Positions 24,931-32,929 of a stretch of DNA of 64,000 bases are shown here, piece by piece. Each line of letters starts with the position of its first letter. The stretch's first letter is position 1. The position numbers and the translations under genes are program-made. The stretch spans positions 1-64,000 of the forward strand of contig NZ_JAUTWS010000012.1 in NCBI RefSeq assembly GCF_030657435.1. Reading direction: 5' to 3'. Below the pieces are notes generated by a model. That model saw nothing but the letters and a program-made list of their open reading frames with translations, had not been told where the DNA came from and made no database searches. Source of the DNA: Paracraurococcus lichenis (GTDB taxonomy: Bacteria; Pseudomonadota; Alphaproteobacteria; Acetobacterales; Acetobacteraceae).

Positions 24931-26126
24931 CGACGGGACCGCTCTCCGGCATCAAGGTGCTGGACCTCACCGCCGTGGTCGTCGGCCCCTCCTGCACGCT
25001 CACCCTCGCCGAGCAGGGCGCCGCGGTCATCAAGCTGGAATCGCCGGAGGGCGACCTGCTGCGCAAGCTTGGCGGCCCGGCGCCATCGCCGGACATGTCG
25101 CCCAAGTTCATCCACTTCAACCGCGGCAAGCGCAGCATCGCGGTCGACCTGAAGACCGCGGAGGGCAAGGCGGTGCTGGTGAGGCTCGCCGAGCGGGCCG
25201 ATGTCCTCGTCACCAACATGCGCGGCGGCGCGCTCGAGCGCCTCGGCATCACCTGGGAGGCGCTGCATCAGCGCAACCCGCGCCTCGTCTTCTGCGTCAT
25301 CGCCGGCTTCGGCCGCCGTGGCCGCCACCATGACAGCCCGGCCTACGACACCATCATCCAGGGCATGTCGGGCTTCGCCGCGGCGCTCGGCCGGGTGCTG
25401 GGCGAGCCCCGCTTCGCGCCTTTCGTGCTCTGCGACCACATCACCGGCATCATCGCCTCCCAGGCCATCACCGCCGCGCTCTATGCCCGGGAGCGGAGCG
25501 GCGAGGGCCAGGCGATCGAGGTGCCGATGTACGAGAGCATGGCGCATTTCGTCCTCACCGAGCACATGTTCCGCCGCACCTTCGACCCCGCGGGACCGAC
25601 CGGCGACCCGCGCGTCATGAACCCGGATGCGCGGCCGATCCCGACCGCGGATGGCTACATCGCCGTCTCGGCCAATACGGATGCGCAGGCCTTCGCCTTC
25701 TTCGCGGCGATCGGCCGGCCCGAACTCAAGGACGATCCGCGCTTCAACTCGGTCGTCGCGCGCTTCCGCAACGTGGAGGCCTATTTCACGCTGCGCGCCG
25801 AGGCGCTGCGCACGCGCACGACGGCCGAATGGGCCGCCGAGTTCCGCCGGCGCGAGATCCCGGCCATGCCCTTCCAGACGATCGAGGGCATGCTGGAGGA
25901 CCCGCATCTCTGGGAGACCGGGCTGCTACGGCAGGAGGTCCATCCGACCGAGGGGCCCATGACCGGCCTCGGCCGCCCCGTCACCTTCTCCGCCGCCGGG
26001 CCGGACGATTTGCCGCTGGCGCCGCGCCTCTCGGCCGATGCGCGGGAGGTGCTGGCGGAGGCGGGCTATGCCGAGGCGGAGATCGAAGACCTGCTCGGCA
26101 GCGCCGTGGTGCCGCCGCCGGGCTGA
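24927..26126 (+). CDS. CoA-transferase family III (CaiB/BaiF), second copy
   Basis: 399 residues. It begins with the canonical SGIKVLDLTAVVVGPSCTLTL, has NRGKRSIAVDLKTAEGK at 65-81, and the predicted catalytic Asp is D141 (SPAYDTIIQG). It is translationally coupled to the MaoC-like hydratase through ATGA. The C terminus shares the phrase LAEAGYAEAEIE with the other family III enzyme at 20.8-22.0 kb, consistent with duplication. It probably activates the C4/C5 dicarboxylate whose CoA ester the hydratase uses. Confidence 0.88.
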   Translation: MTTGPLSGIKVLDLTAVVVGPSCTLTLAEQGAAVIKLESPEGDLLRKLGGPAPSPDMSPKFIHFNRGKRSIAVDLKTAEGKAVLVRLAERADVLVTNMRGGALERLGITWEALHQRNPRLVFCVIAGFGRRGRHHDSPAYDTIIQGMSGFAAALGRVLGEPRFAPFVLCDHITGIIASQAITAALYARERSGEGQAIEVPMYESMAHFVLTEHMFRRTFDPAGPTGDPRVMNPDARPIPTADGYIAVSANTDAQAFAFFAAIGRPELKDDPRFNSVVARFRNVEAYFTLRAEALRTRTTAEWAAEFRRREIPAMPFQTIEGMLEDPHLWETGLLRQEVHPTEGPMTGLGRPVTFSAAGPDDLPLAPRLSADAREVLAEAGYAEAEIEDLLGSAVVPPPG

Positions 26127-26135
26127 GCGGCCGCA

Positions 26136-27095
26136 TCATTCCGGCGTGATCCCCGCTGCCGCGGCGACCTGCCTCCATTGCGGCACCTCCTGCCGCAGCC
26201 GCGCCGTCAGCGCCTCCGGCCCGGTCAGCAGCAGCGTGGCGCCGAGGCCGGCCATGCGCCTGGCCAGCGCGCTGTCCGGTGCGCGCAGCGGCGCCATCTC
26301 CCGCATCAGCACCGCCACGGCCTCGGGCGGCGTCGCCTTGCCGCCGAGGAGGGCGAACCAGAAGGGCACGGCATAGCCCGGCACCGCCTCCCCGATCGCC
26401 GGCACGCCGGGCAGGGCGGGGCTGCGGGCCGCGGTGGTGACGGCGAGCGGCCGCAGCCTGCCCTCCTGCAACTGCGCCGCGGGAATGGAGGGATCGCCGG
26501 TCCAGATGTCGATATCGCCGGCCAGCAACGCGGTCAGGGACTGCGTCACGCCGCGATAGGGCACGTGCAGCAGCTCGATCCCCGCCCGATTCATCAGCAG
26601 CGCCATGGCGAGGTGGGTGGAGGAGCCGATGCCGGCCGAGGCCACGCTGATCCGCCCCGGCCGTGCCTTCGCCGCGGCCAGCAGCGCGGCGAAATCGGCG
26701 AAGGGCGCATCCGACCGGCAGGCCAGCAGCAGGGAGCTCTCCGAGATCAGCGTCACCGGCACGAGGTCGGCGAAGGCGTCGAAGCCGGGATCCTTCAGGA
26801 TCGCCGGCAGGGTGGCGAAGGAGGTGGTGGTGATCAGGAAGGTATGCCCGTCCGTCTCCCGCGCCACGTATTGCGTGCCGACGGCGCTGCCCGCGCCCGG
26901 GCGCGAGTCGATCACCACCGCCTGGCCCAGGCGTTGCGACAGATGCTCGGCGATGATCCGCGCCGGCACCTCCTGCGGCCCACCGGGGGCGAAGGGGCTG
27001 ACGAAGCGGATCGGCCGGTTCGGCCAGGACCCTTGCGCCAGCGCCGGTGTCGCCATCGCCGCCGCCAGCAGCGCCCGCTTTCCGATCCCGGACAT
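26136..27095 (-). CDS. Bug family periplasmic binding protein (tripartite tricarboxylate transporter type)
   Basis: 319 residues. Signal peptide MSGIGKRALLAAAMATPALAQ is followed by WPNRPIRFVSPFAPGGPQEVPARI, the usual Bug opening, with the ligand loop near VIDSRPGAGSAVGTQYVAR. Bug receptors bind carboxylates and either feed TctAB permeases or act as sensors; no permease is nearby. The ATG at 27095 was preferred to one at 27110 because GGAGGAAAG sits 6 nt before it. It converges with the hydratase/CoA-transferase pair (9 bp apart), which may act on the bound acid. Confidence 0.87.
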   Translation of the reverse strand: MSGIGKRALLAAAMATPALAQGSWPNRPIRFVSPFAPGGPQEVPARIIAEHLSQRLGQAVVIDSRPGAGSAVGTQYVARETDGHTFLITTTSFATLPAILKDPGFDAFADLVPVTLISESSLLLACRSDAPFADFAALLAAAKARPGRISVASAGIGSSTHLAMALLMNRAGIELLHVPYRGVTQSLTALLAGDIDIWTGDPSIPAAQLQEGRLRPLAVTTAARSPALPGVPAIGEAVPGYAVPFWFALLGGKATPPEAVAVLMREMAPLRAPDSALARRMAGLGATLLLTGPEALTARLRQEVPQWRQVAAAAGITPE

Positions 27096-27173
27096 GTCTT
27101 TCCTCCGCATCGCGGAAGGAATACAGCGGAAGCGCGCCCGCCCCCAAGGGAGGCCCCCCCAGGGAAGGATGCG

Positions 27174-27638
27174 ATGACCGGCTTCACCCTCACGCCGATC
27201 GGCCATCTGGAGACGCCCTGGCCGAGCCCCGCCGACTGCCCGCGCAATGGCCGCCAGCCCGACCTGTCGCCGGAATGCCGCGCCGTGGTGGCGGAGCCCT
27301 ACCGCGAGGGGCTGCTGGGGCTGGAGGGCTTCAGCCACCTCATCCTGCTCTACTGGATGGACCGCGCGCCGCCGCCCGCGCTGGTCTTCACGCCGCCCTT
27401 CGATCCCACGCCGCGCGGCGTCTTCGCGACCCGCGCGCCCTTCCGGCCGAACCCGGTCGCGCTCTCCGTCGTGCGCTTCCATGGCTTCGCGGCGCCCGGC
27501 CTGCTGCGGGTGACGAATCTCGACTGCGCGAACGGCACGCCGCTGCTCGATATCAAGCCCTACCTGCCGACGACGGATGCCGAGCCGGAGGCGAGCATGG
27601 GCTGGCTCGCTCCGCATGCGACGCGCCGCTCCGGCTGA
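27174..27638 (+). CDS. trmO: tRNA (N6-threonylcarbamoyladenosine37-N6)-methyltransferase TrmO
   Basis: 154 residues of the TsaA/TrmO beta-barrel family, which methylates t6A37 in tRNA with SAM. Typical segments are PIGHLETPW at the start, LEGFSHLILLYWMDR near residues 52-66, then GVFATRAPFRPNPVALSVVR and CANGTPLLDIKPYLP. It is short relative to two-domain TrmO but normal for the minimal form. The start at 27174 follows AGGGAAGG. Confidence 0.85.
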   Translation: MTGFTLTPIGHLETPWPSPADCPRNGRQPDLSPECRAVVAEPYREGLLGLEGFSHLILLYWMDRAPPPALVFTPPFDPTPRGVFATRAPFRPNPVALSVVRFHGFAAPGLLRVTNLDCANGTPLLDIKPYLPTTDAEPEASMGWLAPHATRRSG

Positions 27639-27668
27639 ACCCGTGCAGGCTTGCGGCGCTATGGCGGC

Positions 27669-27965
27669 ATGTCGGTCCAACGTCGCCTCGCCCTGCACTT
27701 CGCCCTCGGCTTCGCCGTCGCCGCCGTCTTCGTCGCGGGTCTCCTGCTCGCCGATCCCGGCGGCATGGGAGCGCTGCTGCGGGCGCCCGATGCCGGCTGG
27801 CTGCCGCTCTTCCTGCTCTGGCTCTTCACCGGCCTGACCTTCGGCGTCGCGCAATGCGCGACCGCGCTGGGCTGTGCCGAAGCGCCGGACGAGGATCGCG
27901 GCAGCTTGGTCGCCATCCCGGTCCCGGTGCCGGTCAGGAGCCCGCGCAACGCCGCGCGTCGCTGA
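27669..27965 (+). CDS. Small two-helix membrane protein, unknown function
   Basis: 98 residues. Helix 1 spans about residues 11-31 (FALGFAVAAVFVAGLLLA), then a DPGG turn with GALLRAPDAGW, helix 2 about 45-66 (WLPLFLLWLFTGLTFGVAQ) and an acidic-to-Pro-rich tail. A second gene at 57781-58092 encodes the same layout with matching residues (NPGG turn, [15 protein letters not shown]), so the two are paralogues. The function is not known. Confidence 0.6.
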   Translation: MSVQRRLALHFALGFAVAAVFVAGLLLADPGGMGALLRAPDAGWLPLFLLWLFTGLTFGVAQCATALGCAEAPDEDRGSLVAIPVPVPVRSPRNAARR

Positions 27966-28076
27966 CCCGGCCGCACGCACAAGGGGCCGGGTTCGCCGCA
28001 GGCGCCGGCGCGGCCGCGCTGTAGCGCGCGCCGGGACGGGCGCATCATGCTGCCCGTCCCCTGCCGAGGCCCGAGC

Positions 28077-28598
28077 ATGACCGCCATAATCCGCCCCTTC
28101 GCGGCCGGCGAGGCCGCCGCCTTCCGCGAGATCCGGCTCGAGGCGCTGCGCCGCCACCCCGAGGCCTTCGGCGCCTCGATCGAGGAGGCCGAGGGCTCGG
28201 AGGTCGCCGCCTTCGCCGCCGGCCTCGCCAAGCCGCCGCCGGACGCCGTCTTCGGCGCCTGGCTGCCGGGGGAGGCCGCGCCGCAGGACATGGCCGGCTT
28301 CTTCGTCCACCGGCCGCGCAAGGTGGCGCACAAGGGCGCGGTCTGGGGTGTCTATGTCCGGGCGGAGGCGCGCGGCCAGGGCCTCGGCCGAATGCTGATG
28401 CAGCGGGTTATCGACCAGGCGCGCGGGGCGGGGCTGGAGACGCTGCTGCTCACGGTGACCGAGGCCGTGCCGGCCGCCCGCGCCCTCTACGAGAGCCTCG
28501 GCTTCCTGGCCTATGGCACGGAACCGCGGGGCCTGCGCCTCGGCCCCGGGCACTATGTGGACGAGACGCTGATGGCGCTCGACCTGCGCGGCGCTTGA
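28077..28598 (+). CDS. GNAT family N-acetyltransferase
   Basis: 173 residues. The GNAT fold is shown by IRPFAAGEAAAFREIRLEAL at the start, the strand WGVYVRAEARGQGLGRMLM (acetyl-CoA pyrophosphate loop R-G-Q-G-L-G near 98-104), and ARALYESLGF near the C terminus. The acceptor is unknown. It starts at 28077 and lies in a run of plus-strand genes without an obvious partner. Confidence 0.88.
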   Translation: MTAIIRPFAAGEAAAFREIRLEALRRHPEAFGASIEEAEGSEVAAFAAGLAKPPPDAVFGAWLPGEAAPQDMAGFFVHRPRKVAHKGAVWGVYVRAEARGQGLGRMLMQRVIDQARGAGLETLLLTVTEAVPAARALYESLGFLAYGTEPRGLRLGPGHYVDETLMALDLRGA

Positions 28599-28651
28599 AG
28601 GCCGGCCGCCCGTCCCGCAGCATGGCGCGCAACAGGCGGGAGGGGGGCGGG

Positions 28652-30292
28652 ATGGCGTCCGAGCGGATGAGCACCGCACAGGCTGTCGTGGCGGGGCTGC
28701 TGGCCAACGGCATCGAGACGATCTACGCCCTGCCCGGGGTGCAGAACGACCCCTTCTTCGATGCGCTCTACCACGCCCAGAACCGGCTGCGGGTGATCCA
28801 CACGCGGCATGAGCAGGGGGCGGCCTATATGGCGCTCGGCGCCGCGCTGGCGACGGGAAGGCCGCAGGCCATGGCTGTCGTGCCGGGGCCGGGGCTGCTG
28901 AATGCCTCGGCGGCGCTGGCCACGGCCTATTCCACGGATGCCCGCGTGCTGGCGATCTCCGGCCAGATCCCGCTGGGCGCCATCGGCCGGATGACCGGCC
29001 AGTTGCACGAGATCCGGGACCAGACCGGCCTCCTCCGCAGCATGACCAAGTGGAACGCCATGGTGACCGGCCCGGCCGATGCGCCGGCGGCAGTGGAGGA
29101 GGCCTTCCGGCAACTCCTCTCCGGCCGGCCGCGGCCCGTCGCGCTCGAGGTGCCGATGGATGTCTGGCCTCGCACCGGCCTGATGCCGGCGCTGCGCACC
29201 GCGGAGCCGCTGCCCGCCCCGCCGGTGGACGAGGAGGTGGTGGAGCAGGCGGCGCGGCTGCTGGGCGCGGCGGAGCGGCCGATGCTCGTCGTCGGCGGCG
29301 GCGCGCACGCGGCGCGGGAGGAGGTGCGCCGGATCGCCGAGGCGCTGGCGGCACCCGTGCTCTCCGTCCGCATGGGCCGCGGCGTGCTGGACGGGCGGCA
29401 TCCGCTCGCGGTCACGGTGCCGGCCGCGCACCGGCTCTGGGCCGAGGCGGATGCGGTGCTGGTCGTCGGCAGCCGTGCTTCCGGCGCGCTCGGCGGCTGG
29501 GGCACGGAGGGCCTGAAGCTGGTGCGGGTCGAGATCGATGCCGAGGAGATGCACCGCTTCGGCGCGCCGACCATCGGGCTGCAGGGCGATGCCGCCGCCA
29601 TCCTGCCCGCCCTCGCCGAGCGCATCGCGGTGCACAGGCGCGCCCGCCCCGGCCGGATGGAGCACATCGCGGGCGTGAAGGCCGAGGTGATGGGCCGCGT
29701 CGCCGAGCGCCTGGCGCCGCAGCAGGCCTTCCTCAGGGCGATGCGGGAGGTGCTGCCGGAAGACGGCATCCTGGTCGATGAGCTGACCCAGGTGGGCTAT
29801 GCCGGGCGCGCGCTCTGGCCCGTCCACGGGTCGCGGACCTATCTCTCCTCCGGCTACCAGGGGACGCTGGGCTGGGGGCTGGCCGCGGCGCTGGGCGCCA
29901 AGGCGGCGCGGCCGGAGGCGCCGGTGCTCTCCATCTCCGGCGATGGCGGCTTCATGTTCAACGTGCAGGAGCTGGCGACCGCGGTGCAGCACGGCATCGC
30001 GGTGGTCGCCGTGGTCTTCACCGACAATGCCTACGGCAATGTGCGGGGATTCCAGAAGCAGCACTATGGCGGCCGGGTGATCGCCACCGAGCTGCGCAAC
30101 CCGGACTTCGTGCGCCTCGCCGAGAGCTTCGGTGCGCTCGGGCTGCGGGCCGAGGGGCCGGCGGCGCTGGGCGAGGCGCTGCGGCGCGGCTTCGCCAATG
30201 CCGACGGCCCGACGCTGATCGAGGTGCCGGTCGGCGAGTTCCCGAGCCCCTGGGAGTTCCTGATGCTGCCGAAGGTGCGGCCGGCGGGCTGA
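28652..30292 (+). CDS. Thiamine diphosphate-dependent enzyme, acetolactate synthase-like
   Basis: 546 residues with the three-domain layout of the acetolactate synthase/oxalyl-CoA decarboxylase superfamily. The pyrimidine-binding domain has catalytic E54 (TRHEQGAAYM), the middle domain has a nucleotide-like fold (MLVVGGGAHAA, ADAVLVVGSRASGA), and the ThDP-binding domain has GDGGFMFN at about 430 continuing to FTDNAYGN. The substrate is not evident; no ilvN-type small subunit is adjacent. GGGAGGGGG upstream supports the 28652 start. Two bp separate it from the YjbR gene. Confidence 0.82.
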   Translation: MASERMSTAQAVVAGLLANGIETIYALPGVQNDPFFDALYHAQNRLRVIHTRHEQGAAYMALGAALATGRPQAMAVVPGPGLLNASAALATAYSTDARVLAISGQIPLGAIGRMTGQLHEIRDQTGLLRSMTKWNAMVTGPADAPAAVEEAFRQLLSGRPRPVALEVPMDVWPRTGLMPALRTAEPLPAPPVDEEVVEQAARLLGAAERPMLVVGGGAHAAREEVRRIAEALAAPVLSVRMGRGVLDGRHPLAVTVPAAHRLWAEADAVLVVGSRASGALGGWGTEGLKLVRVEIDAEEMHRFGAPTIGLQGDAAAILPALAERIAVHRRARPGRMEHIAGVKAEVMGRVAERLAPQQAFLRAMREVLPEDGILVDELTQVGYAGRALWPVHGSRTYLSSGYQGTLGWGLAAALGAKAARPEAPVLSISGDGGFMFNVQELATAVQHGIAVVAVVFTDNAYGNVRGFQKQHYGGRVIATELRNPDFVRLAESFGALGLRAEGPAALGEALRRGFANADGPTLIEVPVGEFPSPWEFLMLPKVRPAG

Positions 30293-30294
30293 GC

Positions 30295-30804
30295 ATGGCG
30301 GCGCGCCCGCTGGCCCGGCTGCGCACCATCTGCCTCCGCCTGCCGGAGGCCGAGGAACGCGAGACCTGGGACGTCCCGACCTTCCGCGTGCGCGGGAAGA
30401 TCTTCGCCATGGCGCCCGGCGAAGGGCAGGAATTGCAGGTCTGGTGCAAGGCGCCGCCCGGCGCGCAGCAGGTGCCAGGGCGTGTCTGCAGAGGGCTGCG
30501 GCTCGTCTCGGCGGGTCTTTTCCGTCCTGGCGGCGTCCGCGGCCTTGCCGATGCTACCAGCATCGGCTGTGGCCGCGTCCTGGCCAGGCCGAAAAATCCC
30601 TCGCCGATCCTTCGCCGGTCCCTCTGCAGACACGCCCTTGTGGGCGCCGATCCCGCGCGTTTCTTCGCCCCGCCCTATCTCGGGCCGAAGGGCTGGATCG
30701 GCATCCGCCTGCACCCGCCGCCGGACTGGGCGGAGGTGGCGGCGCTGCTCCGCCGCAGCTACGGGCTGGTCGCGCCGAAGCGGCTGGCCGCGATGCTCGC
30801 GTGA
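30295..30804 (+). CDS. MmcQ/YjbR family protein carrying an in-frame MITE-derived insert
   Basis: 169 residues. The N part (LPEAEERETWDVPTFRVRGK) and C part (GADPARFFAPPYLGPKGWIG through LVAPKRLAAML) form a complete MmcQ/YjbR domain, normally about 115 residues. Between V60 and V116 lies an extra stretch of some 55 residues rich in Arg/Cys/Leu that has no place in the family. It coincides exactly with an inverted-repeat element of about 165 bp. The element has no stop in this frame and keeps the downstream frame, so the gene could encode a protein with a disordered loop or may be inactive. Removing the insert restores a normal-length family member. Confidence 0.75.
   Translation: MAARPLARLRTICLRLPEAEERETWDVPTFRVRGKIFAMAPGEGQELQVWCKAPPGAQQVPGRVCRGLRLVSAGLFRPGGVRGLADATSIGCGRVLARPKNPSPILRRSLCRHALVGADPARFFAPPYLGPKGWIGIRLHPPPDWAEVAALLRRSYGLVAPKRLAAMLA
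30475..30639. mobile_element. MITE-like non-autonomous element inserted in the yjbR-type gene
   Basis: Perfect 19-bp terminal inverted repeats lie at 30477-30495 (AGGGCGTGTCTGCAGAGGG) and 30620-30638. The interior continues as an imperfect palindrome and has a central perfect hairpin (30547-30555 with 30559-30567). GTG flanks both sides (30472-30474 and 30640-30642), consistent with a 3-bp target duplication. It encodes no transposase. A length of 165 bp plus 3 bp duplication is a multiple of three, so the host frame is preserved. Confidence 0.8.
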
Positions 30805-30828
30805 ACGACCAAAGGGGGAAACGACAGA

Positions 30829-31788
30829 ATGATCGGACGACGCGGGGCCCTGGCCCTCGCCGGGGCAGGGCTGGCGGCAGGGCGGGCGCGGGCGGCGGTC
30901 TGGCCGCTGCGGCCGGTGCGCATCGTGGTGCCCTTTGCGGCCGGCGGGTCGAGCGACATCTGCGCCCGGCTGGTCGGGCGGCAGATGCAGGCGGCGACGG
31001 GGCAGGGCTTCGTCGTCGAGAACATCGCCGGCGGCAATGGCGTGGTCGGGACGCTCGCGGTGCTGCAGGCGCCGGCCGATGCGCATACCCTGCTGCTGGG
31101 CGCGACCACGACCTTCTCGGTCAATCCCTACCTCATGCGCAACCCGGGCTACGACGCCGACCGCGACTTCGCGCTGGTCGGCGTCTTCGGCACCACCTCC
31201 AGCTACCTGATGGTCGCGGCCGACAGCCCCTGGCGGACGGTGGAGGAGCTGATCGCCGCCATCCGGGCGCAGCCGGGGAAGCTCAATTCGGGCTGGTTCA
31301 ACGGCTCCTCCCGCATCCCGGCGGCGCTGCTGAAGCAGGTGGCGCGGCTCGACTTCGAGGAGGTCTCCTACAAGATCGTCGGCAATGCGATCACCGACCT
31401 GCAGGCCGGCCAGATCCAGTTCGTCTACATCGACATGGTGGCGGCGGATGCACATCTCGCCTCCGGCCGCTTCCGCGCGCTGGCGGTCACCGGGCCGGCG
31501 CGCTCGCCCCGCTACCCCGACCTGCCGGCGATGCGGGAGCTCTTCGAGGGCTTCGAGACCGATGGCTATCTCGGCATGGGCATCCGCAGCGCGACGCCCA
31601 TCCCGCTGCAGGTCGAGGTGAACCGGCAGATTGTCGCGGCGGTGCAGGACCCCGAGGTCAGCCGGCGCCTGCGCGAGATGAGCCTGGAGCCGGTGGCGAT
31701 GGACCTCGAATCCGCCAGCGTCTATGGCCGCAGCGAGCGGGCGAAGTACGGCCGCATCATGCGCCTTGCCCGCATCGAGCCGGAGTGA
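30829..31788 (+). CDS. Bug family periplasmic binding protein, second copy
   Basis: 319 residues. The N terminus MIGRRGALALAGAGLAAGRARA is a possible Tat signal. The mature protein opens with WPLRPVRIVVPFAAGGSSDICARL and has the second-strand loop VVENIAGGNGVVGT, both diagnostic of Bug receptors. AAAGGGGGAAACGAC precedes the ATG. No TctA/TctB genes are nearby. It has the same length as the Bug protein at 26136-27095 but clearly different sequence. It is convergent with the ATP-grasp ligase gene (the stops are adjacent), whose CoA-ester chemistry may act on its ligand. Confidence 0.87.
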   Translation: MIGRRGALALAGAGLAAGRARAAVWPLRPVRIVVPFAAGGSSDICARLVGRQMQAATGQGFVVENIAGGNGVVGTLAVLQAPADAHTLLLGATTTFSVNPYLMRNPGYDADRDFALVGVFGTTSSYLMVAADSPWRTVEELIAAIRAQPGKLNSGWFNGSSRIPAALLKQVARLDFEEVSYKIVGNAITDLQAGQIQFVYIDMVAADAHLASGRFRALAVTGPARSPRYPDLPAMRELFEGFETDGYLGMGIRSATPIPLQVEVNRQIVAAVQDPEVSRRLREMSLEPVAMDLESASVYGRSERAKYGRIMRLARIEPE

Positions 31789-32916
31789 TCAGCCCCGTAC
31801 CGCCGCCGCCACGGCCCGCACCAGGTCGTGCGGGTTGTCGTGCAGCGCGGTGACGCCGACCGCGGCCAGGTCCGCCCGCGCCTGCGCCAGCGGATAGCCG
31901 CGCAGCGCCGCATGGCCGGCGGCGATCCCGGCGAGGAAGGGCTTTCGCGGCGGATTGGCGCGCAGCGCCGCGGCCAACGCGTCCACCCGGCCCTTGAGGC
32001 CGCGGGAGGCGAGGGTGGTGAAGAACATCACCGCCTTGACCTCCGGTCGCTCCGCGATCTCGAAAGCCGCGGCCAGGCGTTCCGGCATGGTCTCGGCCGG
32101 GCCGCCATTGGCATTGTCCATGAAGCAGGCGGCGGGGCAGCCGGCATCGGCCAGCAGGTCCAGCATCAGCATGCCGAGGCCGGCGCCGGCGGTGATCATC
32201 GCCACCGTCCCGCCCGGCAGCTCGACGAGCTGGAAGCCCTGCGCGCGTGCCCGGCGCTCGAGCGGCGTCAGCGCCGCCTCCTCGAGCGCCGCCGACAGTG
32301 CGGGCGCGGCATGGCGGAACGTCGCCGCGTCGTCGCGGATCGCCTTGACGTCGCAGGCGACGAGGCGGCCATCGGCGAGCACGCCGAGCGGGTTGACCTC
32401 CAGCAGCTCCAGGTCCTCGGCGCGCAGGATGCGGGCGAGGCGGAGCGCCAGCCGCGCGAGGCGCGGTGCGAGGTCGGGCGGGACGCCGGGGCGCAGCGCG
32501 GCGTGGATCGCCTCCAGCGCGCCGGCTGCATCCGGTTCGATGCCGCAGCGCAGCAGGGTGCCGGCCTGCTCCACCTCGACCCCACCCTCGGGCGCGCAGA
32601 GGATCTCGATGCATTGCGCCGTGCCGTCGACCCGCGCGGCGAGATAGACCTCGCGCGCCATCGGCACGGCGTCCTCCAGCAGCAGCGGCGCGGCGGGATC
32701 GCCGAGCGCGGCGCGGATCGCGGCGGCCATGGCGGGCGCCTCGCCGGGATTGCTGCGGCGCACAAGGCCGCGCTTGCCGCGGCCGCCTTCCAGCACCTGC
32801 GCCTTCAGGATCCCGTGCGCGTCCTGCGGCGGCGCATCCTGCAGCAGCACGCTGTCGGGGACGGGGATGCCGTGATGCGCCAGCAGTCTCTTGCCATCAT
32901 GCTCCGCGAGACGCAC
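31789..32916 (-). CDS. ATP-grasp acyl-CoA ligase subunit beta (SucC-like)
   Basis: 375 residues. The N-terminal ATP-grasp domain begins EHDGKRLLAHHGIPVPDS and has the nucleotide loop KAQVLEGGRGKRG; ELLEVNPLGVL carries Mg-binding residues. The C-terminal half is the CoA-ligase flavodoxin-like domain, with ITAGAGLGMLMLDLL and FMDNANGGPAETM. This matches succinyl-CoA or malate-CoA ligase beta chains. A GTG at 32916 with GGAGGG 5 nt upstream was chosen as start. The alpha-type partner lies head-to-head only 13 bp away instead of in the same operon. Confidence 0.8.
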   Translation of the reverse strand: MRLAEHDGKRLLAHHGIPVPDSVLLQDAPPQDAHGILKAQVLEGGRGKRGLVRRSNPGEAPAMAAAIRAALGDPAAPLLLEDAVPMAREVYLAARVDGTAQCIEILCAPEGGVEVEQAGTLLRCGIEPDAAGALEAIHAALRPGVPPDLAPRLARLALRLARILRAEDLELLEVNPLGVLADGRLVACDVKAIRDDAATFRHAAPALSAALEEAALTPLERRARAQGFQLVELPGGTVAMITAGAGLGMLMLDLLADAGCPAACFMDNANGGPAETMPERLAAAFEIAERPEVKAVMFFTTLASRGLKGRVDALAAALRANPPRKPFLAGIAAGHAALRGYPLAQARADLAAVGVTALHDNPHDLVRAVAAAVRG

Positions 32917-32929
32917 CGTTCCCTCCGTG

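Noticed and set aside
30482..30832. Alternative plus-strand frame across the MITE and the rest of the YjbR gene
   Set aside because: Starts inside the mobile element and reads the known YjbR C-terminal region out of frame.
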